Assembly: GCF_023556315.2 (NCBI RefSeq)
Contig: NZ_CP116221.1
Location: forward strand, 2,863,001-2,927,000
DNA: 64,000 nt
Direction of reading: 5' to 3'
Source: Psychroserpens ponticola
GTDB lineage: Bacteria > Bacteroidota > Bacteroidia > Flavobacteriales > Flavobacteriaceae
Shown: one piece after another, positions 42,167 to 52,000 of the stretch
Numbering within the stretch: the stretch's first letter is position 1
How the letters are laid out: the number at the start of each line of letters is the position of its first letter
Made by a program: the position numbers and the translations under genes
Notes under the pieces: generated by a model
What the model saw: only the letters and a program-made list of their open reading frames with translations
The model's database searches: none
Told to the model about the DNA's origin: nothing

Positions 42167-44110
42167 CTAAACACGAAGAACAACCTGAGTGCCTTTATTG
42201 TTTTCTGATGCCACAGTCAGCTCACCTCCTATATTGTTAGCGCGCTTGCTCATATTAGTTAAACCACTTCCTTTTTCTACAGAATCTAAATCAAATCCTT
42301 TACCATTATCTGAAATAGTAATTTTCAGCTGATCTTTAAACTGTTCAATACCAACATTAATCTTAGTCGAAGAAGCGTGTTTTAAACTGTTATGTATTGC
42401 TTCTTGAATGATTCGGTGAATGTTCATTCCTTCTACTGAAGTTAATGTTTTTTGTTGATTTACACTATCATGAACAACAAAAGAGAACTTAGTATTATCA
42501 TCATACAAATGTGCTTTATCAATGTAATTGGAAATGCGTGTTTGTAAATCCTCAAAAGTAACTTCATTCTTATTCATTGCCCAAATGGTATCTCGCAATT
42601 CATAAATAGTTTCAGAAGTAAACTCGCTTATTTTGTTAAGTTTTGTTGTGAGTTTTTCATCTTTAATATCAAAGCCATATTTTAAATTATCTATAGACGA
42701 AATGATAAAAGTGAGTTGTGCACCAATATTATCATGTAAATCTCTCGAAATCCTCAAACGTTGTTCTTGCAAACGGTTTTGAGTTTCAATTTTCACAAGT
42801 GCGTCTTTCAGTTCATTTTCTTTTTGAAGTTGCTTATTTTTTAATTTTTGTTGGTTAAAAAACAAATAACCTATGAGTCCAAAAATGAAAGCCAAGCCTA
42901 TGAGTCCATATAGCTGATAATTTTTTTTCTGAATAGTTAATTTTTGTTCAGCCAATTCAGCACGTTGAATTAAAATCTCTCTTTCTTTTTTTTCTGTTTC
43001 ATATTTTACCTCCAAATCGGCAACAGCTTGTGCATTTTGTTCAGAAAAGATTGAATCTTTTAAAGCAACAAACATACTAGTGTATTCTCTAGCCTTTTTA
43101 AAATTACCCAACATATAATTACTTTCGGCAGCATGTAGATTTAAATCTGCAGAATTAGCTTCTAACTGTGGGAATTTTTTAATAACATCAAACCCTTTAT
43201 TTGCGTAAATTAACGCAGTTTTGGGATTATTCATTTGGTTATAAAGCGATACCATATTGGAATATGTTGGTACTAGTCCATTTTCACCTTGCTCAAAACC
43301 TTCAGGTCTGTCCAATACTTTTAAGTAAGAATCGAGTGCTAAATCTAAATCCCCTTTTTCATTATACGCATTGGCAAGATTATCAAGTAACTTGTAATAA
43401 TCCATAAGGTTATTTGAACGCTTAGCAACGACAATTCCTTCATTATAAATTTTTATGGCCTCATCGACGCGACCTAAATCTTTTAAATTAATTCCGATGT
43501 TATTGTAAGAAGCGACTTGATCGGTTTCTAGATTATATTCTTGTCGAATTTCAAGCGCCTTTTCATGATATTCTAAGGCCTTTTCACTAAGGTTCATTTC
43601 TTGGTAGATTAACCCAATATTATTTAAATATATGTGGCTTTGACGCTCACTGCCATAAGTGTCGTTAAATTTTAGAGCATCAAAGAAATATCGTAAAGCG
43701 TCATCAAATTCACTTCTATTCCAATGAAACATTCCCAAGTTATTGACACACATGACTTCTATATCCTTAAAATTATGATCTCTACTTAATTTTAATGCTT
43801 TAGAAAAATAAAAATTTGCTGAATCAGACTGCCCAGTAACATCCATATAAATACCATGCGTATTTGTAAGTTCTGTTAATCCAAAATTAAAATCTGCTTG
43901 ATTAGCAAGATCTTTTCCTTCTTTAATAACTTGAATGGCTTTATCTGTATCATTAAAGATATAACTGAATGCAATTTTATTCAACATTCTAATCTTTGTG
44001 GAATCATTTTTTTTTGCTCTCGCAACAGTTAATAAGCTGTCTAAATTCTGTGAAAAAGAAAACGTTGAGAATAAAAAAACTAGTAGAATTAATATATGTT
44101 TAGATTTCAT
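42167..44110 (-). CDS. TPR-containing sensor histidine kinase (HisKA_3), copy 2
   Basis: 647 residues from the ATG at 44110 (MKSKHILILLVFLFSTFSFSQ signal peptide). The architecture is as in copy 1: periplasmic TPRs (about 60-350), coiled coil, one helix (401-418), H459 in RLRISRDLHDNIGAQL and a GHKL domain (ISDNGKGFDLD, GSGLTNMSKRANNIGG). The stretch from the helix through the DHp domain (QLQKENELKDALVKIETQNR onward) is almost identical to copy 1, while the TPRs differ; the sensed signal therefore probably differs. The frame is open 62 codons further upstream, but that part holds a promoter and a terminator-like hairpin, so it is leader, not protein. Confidence 0.92.
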   Translation of the reverse strand: MKSKHILILLVFLFSTFSFSQNLDSLLTVARAKKNDSTKIRMLNKIAFSYIFNDTDKAIQVIKEGKDLANQADFNFGLTELTNTHGIYMDVTGQSDSANFYFSKALKLSRDHNFKDIEVMCVNNLGMFHWNRSEFDDALRYFFDALKFNDTYGSERQSHIYLNNIGLIYQEMNLSEKALEYHEKALEIRQEYNLETDQVASYNNIGINLKDLGRVDEAIKIYNEGIVVAKRSNNLMDYYKLLDNLANAYNEKGDLDLALDSYLKVLDRPEGFEQGENGLVPTYSNMVSLYNQMNNPKTALIYANKGFDVIKKFPQLEANSADLNLHAAESNYMLGNFKKAREYTSMFVALKDSIFSEQNAQAVADLEVKYETEKKEREILIQRAELAEQKLTIQKKNYQLYGLIGLAFIFGLIGYLFFNQQKLKNKQLQKENELKDALVKIETQNRLQEQRLRISRDLHDNIGAQLTFIISSIDNLKYGFDIKDEKLTTKLNKISEFTSETIYELRDTIWAMNKNEVTFEDLQTRISNYIDKAHLYDDNTKFSFVVHDSVNQQKTLTSVEGMNIHRIIQEAIHNSLKHASSTKINVGIEQFKDQLKITISDNGKGFDLDSVEKGSGLTNMSKRANNIGGELTVASENNKGTQVVLRV

Positions 44111-44120
44111 ATTACGACAC

Positions 44121-44179
44121 AAAAAAAGCATCAGAATTAATAAGCCCTTTTGGACAAATAAATTAGCTGACGCTTTTTT
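44121..44179 (-). terminator. Terminator-like hairpin in the leader of kinase copy 2
   Basis: On the minus strand AAAAAAGCGTCAG (44179-44167) pairs with CTGATGCTTTTTT (44134-44122), one pair being G-U, around a 32-nt loop, followed by a U-run that ends 11 nt before the ATG. On the plus strand one pair becomes an A-C mismatch, which points to the minus strand as the functional one. It looks like an attenuator or the end of a leader RNA. Confidence 0.5.
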
Positions 44180-44266
44180 AAAAAATTGATTAATAGCAAG
44201 ACGAATATATAACATAATTACAATGGTGTATCTTTTTTTCGACAAGTGGCAATTAAAAAAGATTAA

Positions 44267-44288
44267 GCGTAATCCTACAAAATTACGC
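44267..44288. promoter_or_regulatory. Inverted repeat GCGTAAT-N8-ATTACGC over the kinase promoter
   Basis: Perfect 7-bp half-sites covering the -7 box at 44278-44285. A protein bound here would block transcription of kinase copy 2. The sequence differs from the 18-bp palindrome at 40214 and 46788. Confidence 0.4.
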
Positions 44289-44307
44289 CCAATCATAATC
44301 TCAACAA
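44278..44307 (-). promoter_or_regulatory. Promoter of kinase copy 2 (TTG, 19 nt, TAATTTTG)
   Basis: On the minus strand TTG (44307-44305), 19 nt, then TAATTTTG (44285-44278). Transcription would begin near 44271, so the mRNA has a leader of about 160 nt before ATG 44110. It lies directly downstream of the beta-propeller gene stop codon's upstream side (6 nt from 44314). Confidence 0.55.
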
Positions 44308-44313
44308 CAAGAT

Positions 44314-46167
44314 TTAATTATTAAGATTGTATGTATAAATAGTCTTGTCATTAGCCTTATAGTAAAGATAACCTCCAAATTCATCTACTTGATATTCTGG
44401 TTTTTTATCCTTTAATATAATCTCTTTTTCTACAGAGCCTTTATCTTTATTCACTTTCACTAATCCAATTCCATCCTCAAATTTAGTTAGAATAAACTGA
44501 GCATTTTGAGTTGCAGAAGTTGCTTTAAAACGTTTTAACATTTCTGCTACAGAAGCTCCAGCTGCTGAAGACATACCAGCAGATAAATTATTTAAACGTT
44601 CTCCTCTAGCAGTGTATTGGCCAATTCTATTTCGTTCATGCATATTAGCTCCATATGACGCTGATGCTGATGCAGTTGCAGCTGCCACTGCTGTAACTCC
44701 TGCTAAAATCGCTCCAAATGCACTTTTACCAGGTGCTCTATGATATTCATGCCAAATGGTTTTGCCTTGCCAATCTAAAAGCATCATATTTTGATCTGAC
44801 GCTAATAAAACACCTTCTTCTCTTACTTCAACAGATGTTGGATCCTCTTTACCTTCAAAATCAACTTCAGTAAGTAATTCTGAAGTTCCAGAACTAGCAT
44901 CAATACTATACAGTTTTTCATCTGCAGTAATTAAATACCTGTCATTTTTTTTGTCAAAATCAGAACTAACAACATCAGCTCTTTTAAATTTCAATGGCTT
45001 TTTCCATACTTGATCACCTGTTTCAAGATTAACAATGTTAGCATCTTCAGATGTAATGTAAATTAATCCTTGTGGTGTTGTTGCCATCGTCAGGATATTT
45101 TCTCCTGTTTTTAGAGGTTTTTTGAAAAGTGTTTTTCCTTCATACGAAATCTTATTAATTCCACCTTCTTGTATTCCAAAGAGAATACCATCATCCATAA
45201 TATAAAAATGCTGAACATAGCCTTTCGTTTTAGGTGCTTTGTCCCATAGATCGTCACCAGTTGCTGCACTTAACATTGTTATTTTTGATTCTGATGCTGC
45301 TGCAAAAGTTCCGCTTCCACCAGTAACATCACTAACAACTGCTAGTCCTTGAGGCAAAATTTGAAAATTTGAAACACTTCCTTTCACTTTACGTTCATCT
45401 GACCAAGCTTCAGATCCATTTGCGTTAATCTTATAAATCTTAGTATTCTTTTTATTAGAAGTCGAAGCAAATGCATAAATGTTCTTTTCAGTTTCATCTG
45501 CAACCATCCAACCAATATTTTTTAAATCATTCTCCCAAAGCACATTACCAGAAGTCATATCGATTTTCATTAGACCTTTAGTTGTTGGAATAATGACTCC
45601 ATCAGATAAAACAAGTGGTGTTCCCATGGCTTGTCTAGACCCTTTAAATTTATAAAAACTAATCTGCTCACCTGTGTTTAAATCGTAGATTGCTAAGGCT
45701 TGTGCATATTTTTCATTAGCTCTACGTTGACCGCTGACAATTAATTTATTTGCTGGCATAAGCACTTGCGACATACCAATAGCTTTCCAACCATTTTTTT
45801 CAGTACTAAATAGTACTTTTCCTGACATATAATCTATGACTGCACTTTTAGTCTGTAAACCTCCAAATCCTGTTTGACCAACAACGACATAAGGGGCTTT
45901 TGGAATAAAATTTAACTCTTCAGGTTTTACACGTCCATAATCTGTAAAATTAAAAAGAAGATCATTAGTCCCTGGCTTAATACCAACTAATCCATCGTTG
46001 GTTGCCACTACCACTGTTCCTCCCTCAGTAATGGTCATTTCATTAATCTTAGCTCCAAGTTGATAATTATGATCTGGAGTTTCTGCTTTTTGAGCAAATA
46101 GTGAAGTTGCATTCAAAAAGAATGCAACTAACACTAAGCTCTTAAATTGAATTAATAGCGTTTTCAT
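44314..46167 (-). CDS. Secreted PQQ-like beta-propeller protein with alanine-rich insertion
   Basis: 617 residues with a signal peptide (LVLVAFFLNATSLFAQ). About 35-475 contain propeller blades of the PQQ-like repeat (ATNDGLVGIKPGTNDLLF, VLWENDLKN, GDDLWDKAPKT, GDQVWKKPLK), the fold of BamB and quinoprotein dehydrogenases, but no catalytic or PQQ-binding residues are evident. Residues about 479-545 break the pattern with a glycine/alanine-rich stretch (FGAILAGVTAVAAATASASAS) followed by an arginine-containing helix. The last 70 residues return to blade-like strands. It starts 11 nt after the stop of the preceding lipoprotein gene, so both are one operon preceded by the 18-bp palindrome. Confidence 0.82.
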   Translation of the reverse strand: MKTLLIQFKSLVLVAFFLNATSLFAQKAETPDHNYQLGAKINEMTITEGGTVVVATNDGLVGIKPGTNDLLFNFTDYGRVKPEELNFIPKAPYVVVGQTGFGGLQTKSAVIDYMSGKVLFSTEKNGWKAIGMSQVLMPANKLIVSGQRRANEKYAQALAIYDLNTGEQISFYKFKGSRQAMGTPLVLSDGVIIPTTKGLMKIDMTSGNVLWENDLKNIGWMVADETEKNIYAFASTSNKKNTKIYKINANGSEAWSDERKVKGSVSNFQILPQGLAVVSDVTGGSGTFAAASESKITMLSAATGDDLWDKAPKTKGYVQHFYIMDDGILFGIQEGGINKISYEGKTLFKKPLKTGENILTMATTPQGLIYITSEDANIVNLETGDQVWKKPLKFKRADVVSSDFDKKNDRYLITADEKLYSIDASSGTSELLTEVDFEGKEDPTSVEVREEGVLLASDQNMMLLDWQGKTIWHEYHRAPGKSAFGAILAGVTAVAAATASASASYGANMHERNRIGQYTARGERLNNLSAGMSSAAGASVAEMLKRFKATSATQNAQFILTKFEDGIGLVKVNKDKGSVEKEIILKDKKPEYQVDEFGGYLYYKANDKTIYTYNLNN

Positions 46168-46178
46168 AGAAATACTAT

Positions 46179-46727
46179 TTAATTAACAACTTGCTTGTCT
46201 AAGTTGAAAGACCCATTAGTAATGGTTTTTAGAGATTGATCTCCACCAACATTTTTACACGTAAAATTGAAAGTCCCTTTTACTTTAGAATCTGTTACAC
46301 TAGTAACTACAATTTCTCCAACTTCAGTATCATCATAAGGTGCTTGCCAAATTTCTGTAGTAGAATTTTGTGGATTGTTAAGATCAACATCAGTTACTGT
46401 GTAAGATGCAGAGTTAGCAATATTTGCTCCTCCTCCAATTGGATAAGTGCCTTCTCCGTTAAAATCGAGAACTGTAAATGAAAATGCTTTTCCGCTACTA
46501 TTTGAAGCGATAATAATAAGGCTTTGACCATTATTAGCAACTGTTGCTGTTGATGAAATCGCCATAGATTGGTAACTATTACCATTTACTTTTGCCACTA
46601 ATACTCCTGAACCGGCTCCTCCACCACTTCCTCCTCCATCTCCACTATCGTCACTACTTGAACAAGATGTTAATGTTAATGCGGTTAATGTCATGACTAA
46701 AATCATGAAGTTTTTAAAATGTCTCAT
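46179..46727 (-). CDS. DUF6252-type lipoprotein
   Basis: 182 residues. A lipoprotein signal (MTLTALTLTSC, cysteine about residue 22) is followed by a Ser/Asp/Gly linker (SSSDDSGDGGGSGGG) and one beta-rich domain (VLVAKVNGNSYQSMAISSTA ... KVKGTFNFTCKNV, ITNGSFNL). It resembles the Bacteroidota lipoprotein family I know as DUF6252. The function is unknown. It is the first gene of an operon with the beta-propeller protein, and has the 18-bp palindrome 61-78 nt before its start. Confidence 0.75.
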   Translation of the reverse strand: MRHFKNFMILVMTLTALTLTSCSSSDDSGDGGGSGGGAGSGVLVAKVNGNSYQSMAISSTATVANNGQSLIIIASNSSGKAFSFTVLDFNGEGTYPIGGGANIANSASYTVTDVDLNNPQNSTTEIWQAPYDDTEVGEIVVTSVTDSKVKGTFNFTCKNVGGDQSLKTITNGSFNLDKQVVN

Positions 46728-46787
46728 TGTTGATTGTTTTTGAGGTTAATAATGACACAAATTTGCTGTAAAATACAAAGGCATACA

Positions 46788-46805
46788 ATACGACATATGC
46801 CGTAT
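46788..46805. promoter_or_regulatory. 18-bp palindrome upstream of the lipoprotein-propeller operon
   Basis: ATACGACATATGCCGTAT, a near-perfect inverted repeat with one mismatched pair. It matches the site before the response regulator at 15 of 18 positions and lies at a similar distance from the start codon (61 versus 50 nt). Confidence 0.55.
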
Positions 46806-46888
46806 ATTTTCACAAATACCTGCAAATCAATTGTTTAAAACAAAAAACATGCGTTTTAAAGCTTCTAAAGCCTAGTTATTTAGTCTTT

Positions 46889-47839
46889 TTAAAATTGAAT
46901 ATGGCTAAAAGTCGATTGTAGAAGTACTTGTTTATCGTGTAACTTTTGAAGAAATAATTGATGAGCTTCCGAATTTGGATTAGATGGTCGATGAGACAAT
47001 CCTTTTTGGATGTATTCAATATCTTGCATCGTTTGATTTGCGTCTTTAGAAATCCAAACCTTAAAAAAATGCTCCCAAATGTAATTTATAGCTACTGCAT
47101 TTGGGTGCAACATATCCTCTTTATAAAAACGATAGTCTCGAAGTTCATCTAACATGATTTCATATGAAGGAAAATAAAACAATTGCTTTCGAGGCTCTAC
47201 AATTTGATGTATAGCAGAAATCAAATGCGATTTACTTTGCGTGTTTTCGACAAAACCATCTTTTATATGTCGCACAGGAGATACTGTAAATAAAATAGAA
47301 ACTTTAGAATTTATACTTTTAATTAAACTTATAATAGCTTCAAGAGATTCTGCAATAGACGCTACTGGTAACAACTCTTTTAAAAATTTCTTTTGTGGCA
47401 CTTTATGGCAGTTCGCTACATGGTTATCGGTTTCTATTAATCTGTAAGTCCAAGCGGTACCAAGTGTAATAATTATATGTGACGCATTTTTTAAAAATTC
47501 ACTTGTTGTATGTATTTGAGCATTTAAAACCTGCAACAAATCTTCTTTAGAAGTTCTACTCAATTTTGAATGCGCATCAAAACAATGCCACTGCTCATTA
47601 TAAAAAAAGACGTCATTTTCAGTATATTGTTTTTCATTAATAGCGTTTACTATTAATTTTTCAATGGCAAATGGATGAAATAAAATTCCGAAAGGATTAT
47701 CAAATTTCTGAAATTTATAATAATTAAATTTTTCTGCAATGTGTTCAGAAAAACAGGAGCCAAACAATCCTATTTTAGAGTTATAATCAATTTGATGATG
47801 CTGTTGTGATGAAAGTAGAAGTTTGGTTTGAAGCTCCAT
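46889..47839 (-). CDS. GSCFA-domain protein
   Basis: 316 residues of the GSCFA family, named for the motif seen here in KIGLFGSCFSEHIAEKF (residues about 22-38). A second motif IIITLGTAWTYRL and the later DMLHPNAVAINYIWEHF fit a GDSL/SGNH-hydrolase-like fold, with a Ser-Asp-His arrangement plausible. Its substrate is unknown; members are widespread in Bacteroidota. It has no signal peptide. Confidence 0.88.
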   Translation of the reverse strand: MELQTKLLLSSQQHHQIDYNSKIGLFGSCFSEHIAEKFNYYKFQKFDNPFGILFHPFAIEKLIVNAINEKQYTENDVFFYNEQWHCFDAHSKLSRTSKEDLLQVLNAQIHTTSEFLKNASHIIITLGTAWTYRLIETDNHVANCHKVPQKKFLKELLPVASIAESLEAIISLIKSINSKVSILFTVSPVRHIKDGFVENTQSKSHLISAIHQIVEPRKQLFYFPSYEIMLDELRDYRFYKEDMLHPNAVAINYIWEHFFKVWISKDANQTMQDIEYIQKGLSHRPSNPNSEAHQLFLQKLHDKQVLLQSTFSHIQF

Positions 47840-47893
47840 AAAAAATGAGGTCGTATTAAGATTTAAAGATAAATAACTCTTAGATAACTATCA

Positions 47894-48877
47894 TTAAAGT
47901 TTTAGAATATCTGTTTTCTCCTTTTGAAAGGCTTTAATTTTTGGTAACGCTGTAATTGCTAAATTGATATATTTCAAAGCTTCAGACTGATTTCCTTTAT
48001 GCCTATGTATTTGCGCTAATCTATAATTTGCCCAAGCAGTGGGCACACCATCTGCAGCAGAATGATTTTTAATATAGATTTGCAAACAACGCTGCCCTTT
48101 ATTAAGTTCTATATTATATTCAGCTGCAACCTTACCTATTTGATAATGTAATGCGTTTCTTTTATGTTTTTTCTGAGCATCTTCAATATTTGCAATGGCC
48201 TTTTCGGGTTGCTTTTGCGATTCATACAATTTAGTAAGTTTATCAAAACAGGTTAGCGAACCTCCAATTTTTATCGCCTTTTTATAAAATTCTTCTGCTA
48301 ATTCTGGTTCATCATCATATTCATAGACATATCCTTTGGCGAGGTAACCATCTACTTCTGAAAGTGCTTGTAATTCATCAGCGTATTTAAGAGATTTACT
48401 TTTACTTCCTCCAATTATGCCTGGCAATTGCATATACAATTCTACTAAAGCCCAACGTGTATTAATATGTTTAGGATCTAATTCTGCGGCTTTTAAAAAT
48501 GCAGACTTTATATCTCCAATAAAGGCAACGGCTCTAAGCTTACTAACGCTTAGCGCTTTCATTCCTAAAGCTCCTCCAAATTTGTAGTGATAGTTTGCTA
48601 CATTTGGTTTCAACGCTACTAATTTTTCGTAGGCGTCAATGGCATGATCCCATTTTTCTTGCTGACCATAAGCATCACCAAGTAATTCGATTCCTTCTAA
48701 GTCATTAGGCGAAATTTTTAGATATGCTTCCAAAGTTTGTTCTACTATTTCATACTTCTTCTCTTCAAACGATTGCTTTGCATTACTTAAAACAGATGAC
48801 TGGCTAAAGCTAATTAAAGGCGCTACAAAAAGGAACATAAATAGATACCTCACATCATATAATTTCACAAATTTCAT
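47894..48877 (-). CDS. Exported tetratricopeptide-repeat protein
   Basis: 327 residues from the ATG at 48877. A signal peptide (VRYLFMFLFVAPLISFSQ) precedes about six TPR units (for example DLEGIELLGDAYGQQEKWDHAIDAYEKLV and LAEEFYKKAIKIGG). TPRs bind other proteins; the partner is unknown. The frame is open 14 codons upstream to a TTG at 48919, but this TTG is the end of a TATCTTTG promoter box, so the ATG with the AAGG-like site before it is the better start. Confidence 0.85.
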   Translation of the reverse strand: MKFVKLYDVRYLFMFLFVAPLISFSQSSVLSNAKQSFEEKKYEIVEQTLEAYLKISPNDLEGIELLGDAYGQQEKWDHAIDAYEKLVALKPNVANYHYKFGGALGMKALSVSKLRAVAFIGDIKSAFLKAAELDPKHINTRWALVELYMQLPGIIGGSKSKSLKYADELQALSEVDGYLAKGYVYEYDDEPELAEEFYKKAIKIGGSLTCFDKLTKLYESQKQPEKAIANIEDAQKKHKRNALHYQIGKVAAEYNIELNKGQRCLQIYIKNHSAADGVPTAWANYRLAQIHRHKGNQSEALKYINLAITALPKIKAFQKEKTDILKL

Positions 48878-48916
48878 GCCTTCAGTTTCTTGGTATTGTT
48901 TTTGATTTTGATATTG

Positions 48917-48924
48917 CAAAGATA
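48917..48924 (-). promoter_or_regulatory. -7 box (TATCTTTG) of the TPR gene
   Basis: Exact match on the minus strand 39 nt before the ATG at 48877. It is the same eight bases as the rimO box and likewise overlaps a false TTG start. Confidence 0.45.
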
Positions 48925-49038
48925 ACGTGTTTACGCTTAAATTTTATAACTTCACTAAATCAAACGATTCATTGACTCATTTGTTATTTATTAGAAGACC
49001 TTTTGAGTATAAATTGCACGATACTAAAAATTATTTTC

Positions 49039-52000
49039 ATGAAATTAATGACCAATATAATAATGATTTTATGCTTTGCAAACTTCGCTGCAGCTCAATC
49101 TGATGGATTTGACAAACTATGGAAAGATGTCCTAAAACACGAATCTGATGGTTTACCAAAATCGGCCCTTAAAGTTGTTGAAACTATTACTGAACTTGCA
49201 AAGACCAAGAATAATACACCTCAACAAATTAAAGCCTTACTCCATAAAAGCAAATATCTTTTAACGCTTGAAGAAGATGCGCAACTTAAAATTGTTGAAG
49301 ATTTTAAAACTGAAATTTCTAAAAGTAAATCTCCTACTAAAAACATCCTTGAAAATATGCTAGCCACAATGTACTGGCACTATTTTCAGCAACATCGTTA
49401 TCAATTTTATAATCGTACCAATACTTCTGAAAAAGTAGATGCTGATTTCAGAACTTGGGATTTACAAACGCTATTTACAGAAATACAAACCTATTACCAA
49501 AGTTCGTTGCAAAACGGACTCATCTTACAGCAAACGCAACTTTCAGAGTATAAAGATATTATTCAAGAAGAAAATGGATCGAAAGTATTTCGTCCAACAC
49601 TATTTGATTTACTAAGTCATAATGCACTTCAATTCTATACGACTAATGAAAATAGCATTAGTAAACCAGCTTATAAATTCGAAATTGATAACGCAAATTT
49701 ATTAGGAACAACTAAAGTTTTTACTGCTGTAGATTTAAGATCTAATGTTACAACGTCACTTCAATTACAAGCCCTTAAGATTTATCAAGAATTAATTCAA
49801 TTTCATTCAAAAGGAAGCAATCTAGATGCGCTTGCTGATGTAGATCTTAAGCGGTTGAAATATGTTGCTCAACATGCCATATTTGATAACAAAGAAACAC
49901 TTCTATTACAAACATTACAGAAATCTAGTGATCAATGGTCTTCAAACCCAGTTTCTGGTTTATACGATTTTGAAATCGCAACAATTTGGCATAGACAAGG
50001 AAATCAATATAACGTAAACACAAATCCAGAAGTGCGTTGGAAATTAAAAGACGCTATTGAATTATGTGACTTGGTCATTACTAAATTCCCTAAAAGTAGC
50101 GCTTCTGAACAATGTGAAGCACTGAAATCTCAAATACATTCTAGTCGATTAAATCTTTCAGCAGAAACTGTAATCCCTATAAATTCTCACTCAAGATTTC
50201 TAGTAAAATACACTAATATAGAAGCTTTAAATTTTAAAATATACAACGTTAACTTCTCTCAGAAAGAAGCCTTTGACAAACTTTATAGACCTAATGAACG
50301 ATTGGCTTTTCTTAAAAACAAAACGAGTATAACTGAATGGAAATCGACCCTAAAAAATGAAGGTGATTATCAAAATCACACTACAGAAGTTGTTGTTCCA
50401 AAATTAGAAAACGGTCATTATATTATTTTAGCTGAAACACCAAATAAAGACCATAGTTTTGCAACTCAAACACTTCAAGTTACTGATTTTGCAGTTATTG
50501 ACAAATCTACAGGCAGCGAAATCGTATATCAAATTATTGACAGAAAAAATGGAAATCCAATAGCTAATGTTGCAGCTTCACTTAAGTTTCAAAAAAACTA
50601 CAACAATGCATTTTACACTAATAATCTCACTTCAGACACCAATGGTGAGATTCGCTTAAAGAAAACATCTGAGCGTTATTACAATTTGAGTATCACTTTA
50701 TCTAAGAATAATAACACGGCTTTTTTTAATGGCTTTTATACATCAAAAGAGCATAGCCAAAATGATAAAAAAGCAAACTACAATTCATTTTTATTTACAG
50801 ACCGAAGCATTTACAGGCCAGGACAAACTGTTTATTTTAAAGCTATTGTTCTCGAGAGTGAAATTGGCAAATCAAAACCGCTTTCAGACGAAATTATAAA
50901 TGCAAATTTATATAATGTCAATGGAGAGAAATTATCTGAATTAGAACTTAAATCTAATGATTATGGTTCGATTGCTGGTGAATTCATTTTACCAAATTCA
51001 GGTTTAAATGGTCAGCATTATATTCAAATCAATTCAACGAAACGTTCTATTAGACAACATTATTATTTTTCTGTAGAAGACTATAAACGACCAAAGTTTG
51101 AAACCAAATTTAATCCAGTCACTGAAACCTATAAAATCAATGATTCAGTAATTGCAAAAGGTACAGCTATAGCTTATGCAGGAAGTAATATTACAGATGC
51201 AAAAGTTGTGTTTCGTGTGGTTAGAAAAGTAAAATATCCACGTTGGTATTACTGGTATAGACCTTGGTTTAATAGTGAACCTCAAGAAATTTCTCATGGC
51301 GAAACGACAACCAATGACAAAGGTGAATTTGAAATAGCATTTAAAGCACTACCTGATGAAAGTGCAGACAAACATTCATTACCTGTTTTTAATTATGAAA
51401 TCACAGCAGATGTCACTGACCTTAATGGTGAAACACGAAGTGCAACAACCATTATCAATGTTGGATATCATGCAATGGAAGCAAAGGTGTCAATAGATGA
51501 ACAATTAGATACATCAAAAAAAGATCATAAGCTTTCTATTTCGACTAAAAATTTAAATGGTGAATTTGTTCCAGCGGAAGGTCATATCAAAATTTATAAA
51601 CTCATAGCACCAAATCGTGTTTTGAGACCTCGACCTTGGAATGCTCCAGATTTTCAGGTGATTCCTTCAGAAGAATTTAAAACCAAGTTTCCACATGAAG
51701 CATATACCAATGAGCAAAATCCAATCCATTGGAAAAAAGGCACACTTGTTTTTGAAAATACATTTGACACCGAATCTTCAAACGAAATGTTGCTCGGAAA
51801 CATCAAAAAATGGAGTTCAGGTCAATATGTAATCCTTTTAGAAAGTACAGATAAGTTTGGTCAGAAGGTGACTGATGAAACGAGAACGACTTTATTTAGT
51901 GATAGTGACAAAACGGTTTCAGATCAGCAACTATTTTCAATTACAACAAATCAAGACAGTTATAATCAAGGTCAAAATGTAGCATTAACTTTAGGGTCTT

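Noticed and set aside
44184-44197. AATTGATTAATAGC on the plus strand in the kinase leader
   Set aside because: Here the hairpin precedes the box rather than following it, so it does not fit the small-RNA arrangement; it was not counted as a further unit.
44111-44296. 62-codon N-terminal extension of kinase copy 2
   Set aside because: The region holds a good promoter and a terminator-like hairpin; MKSKHILILLVFLFSTFSFSQ at 44110 is a normal signal peptide start.
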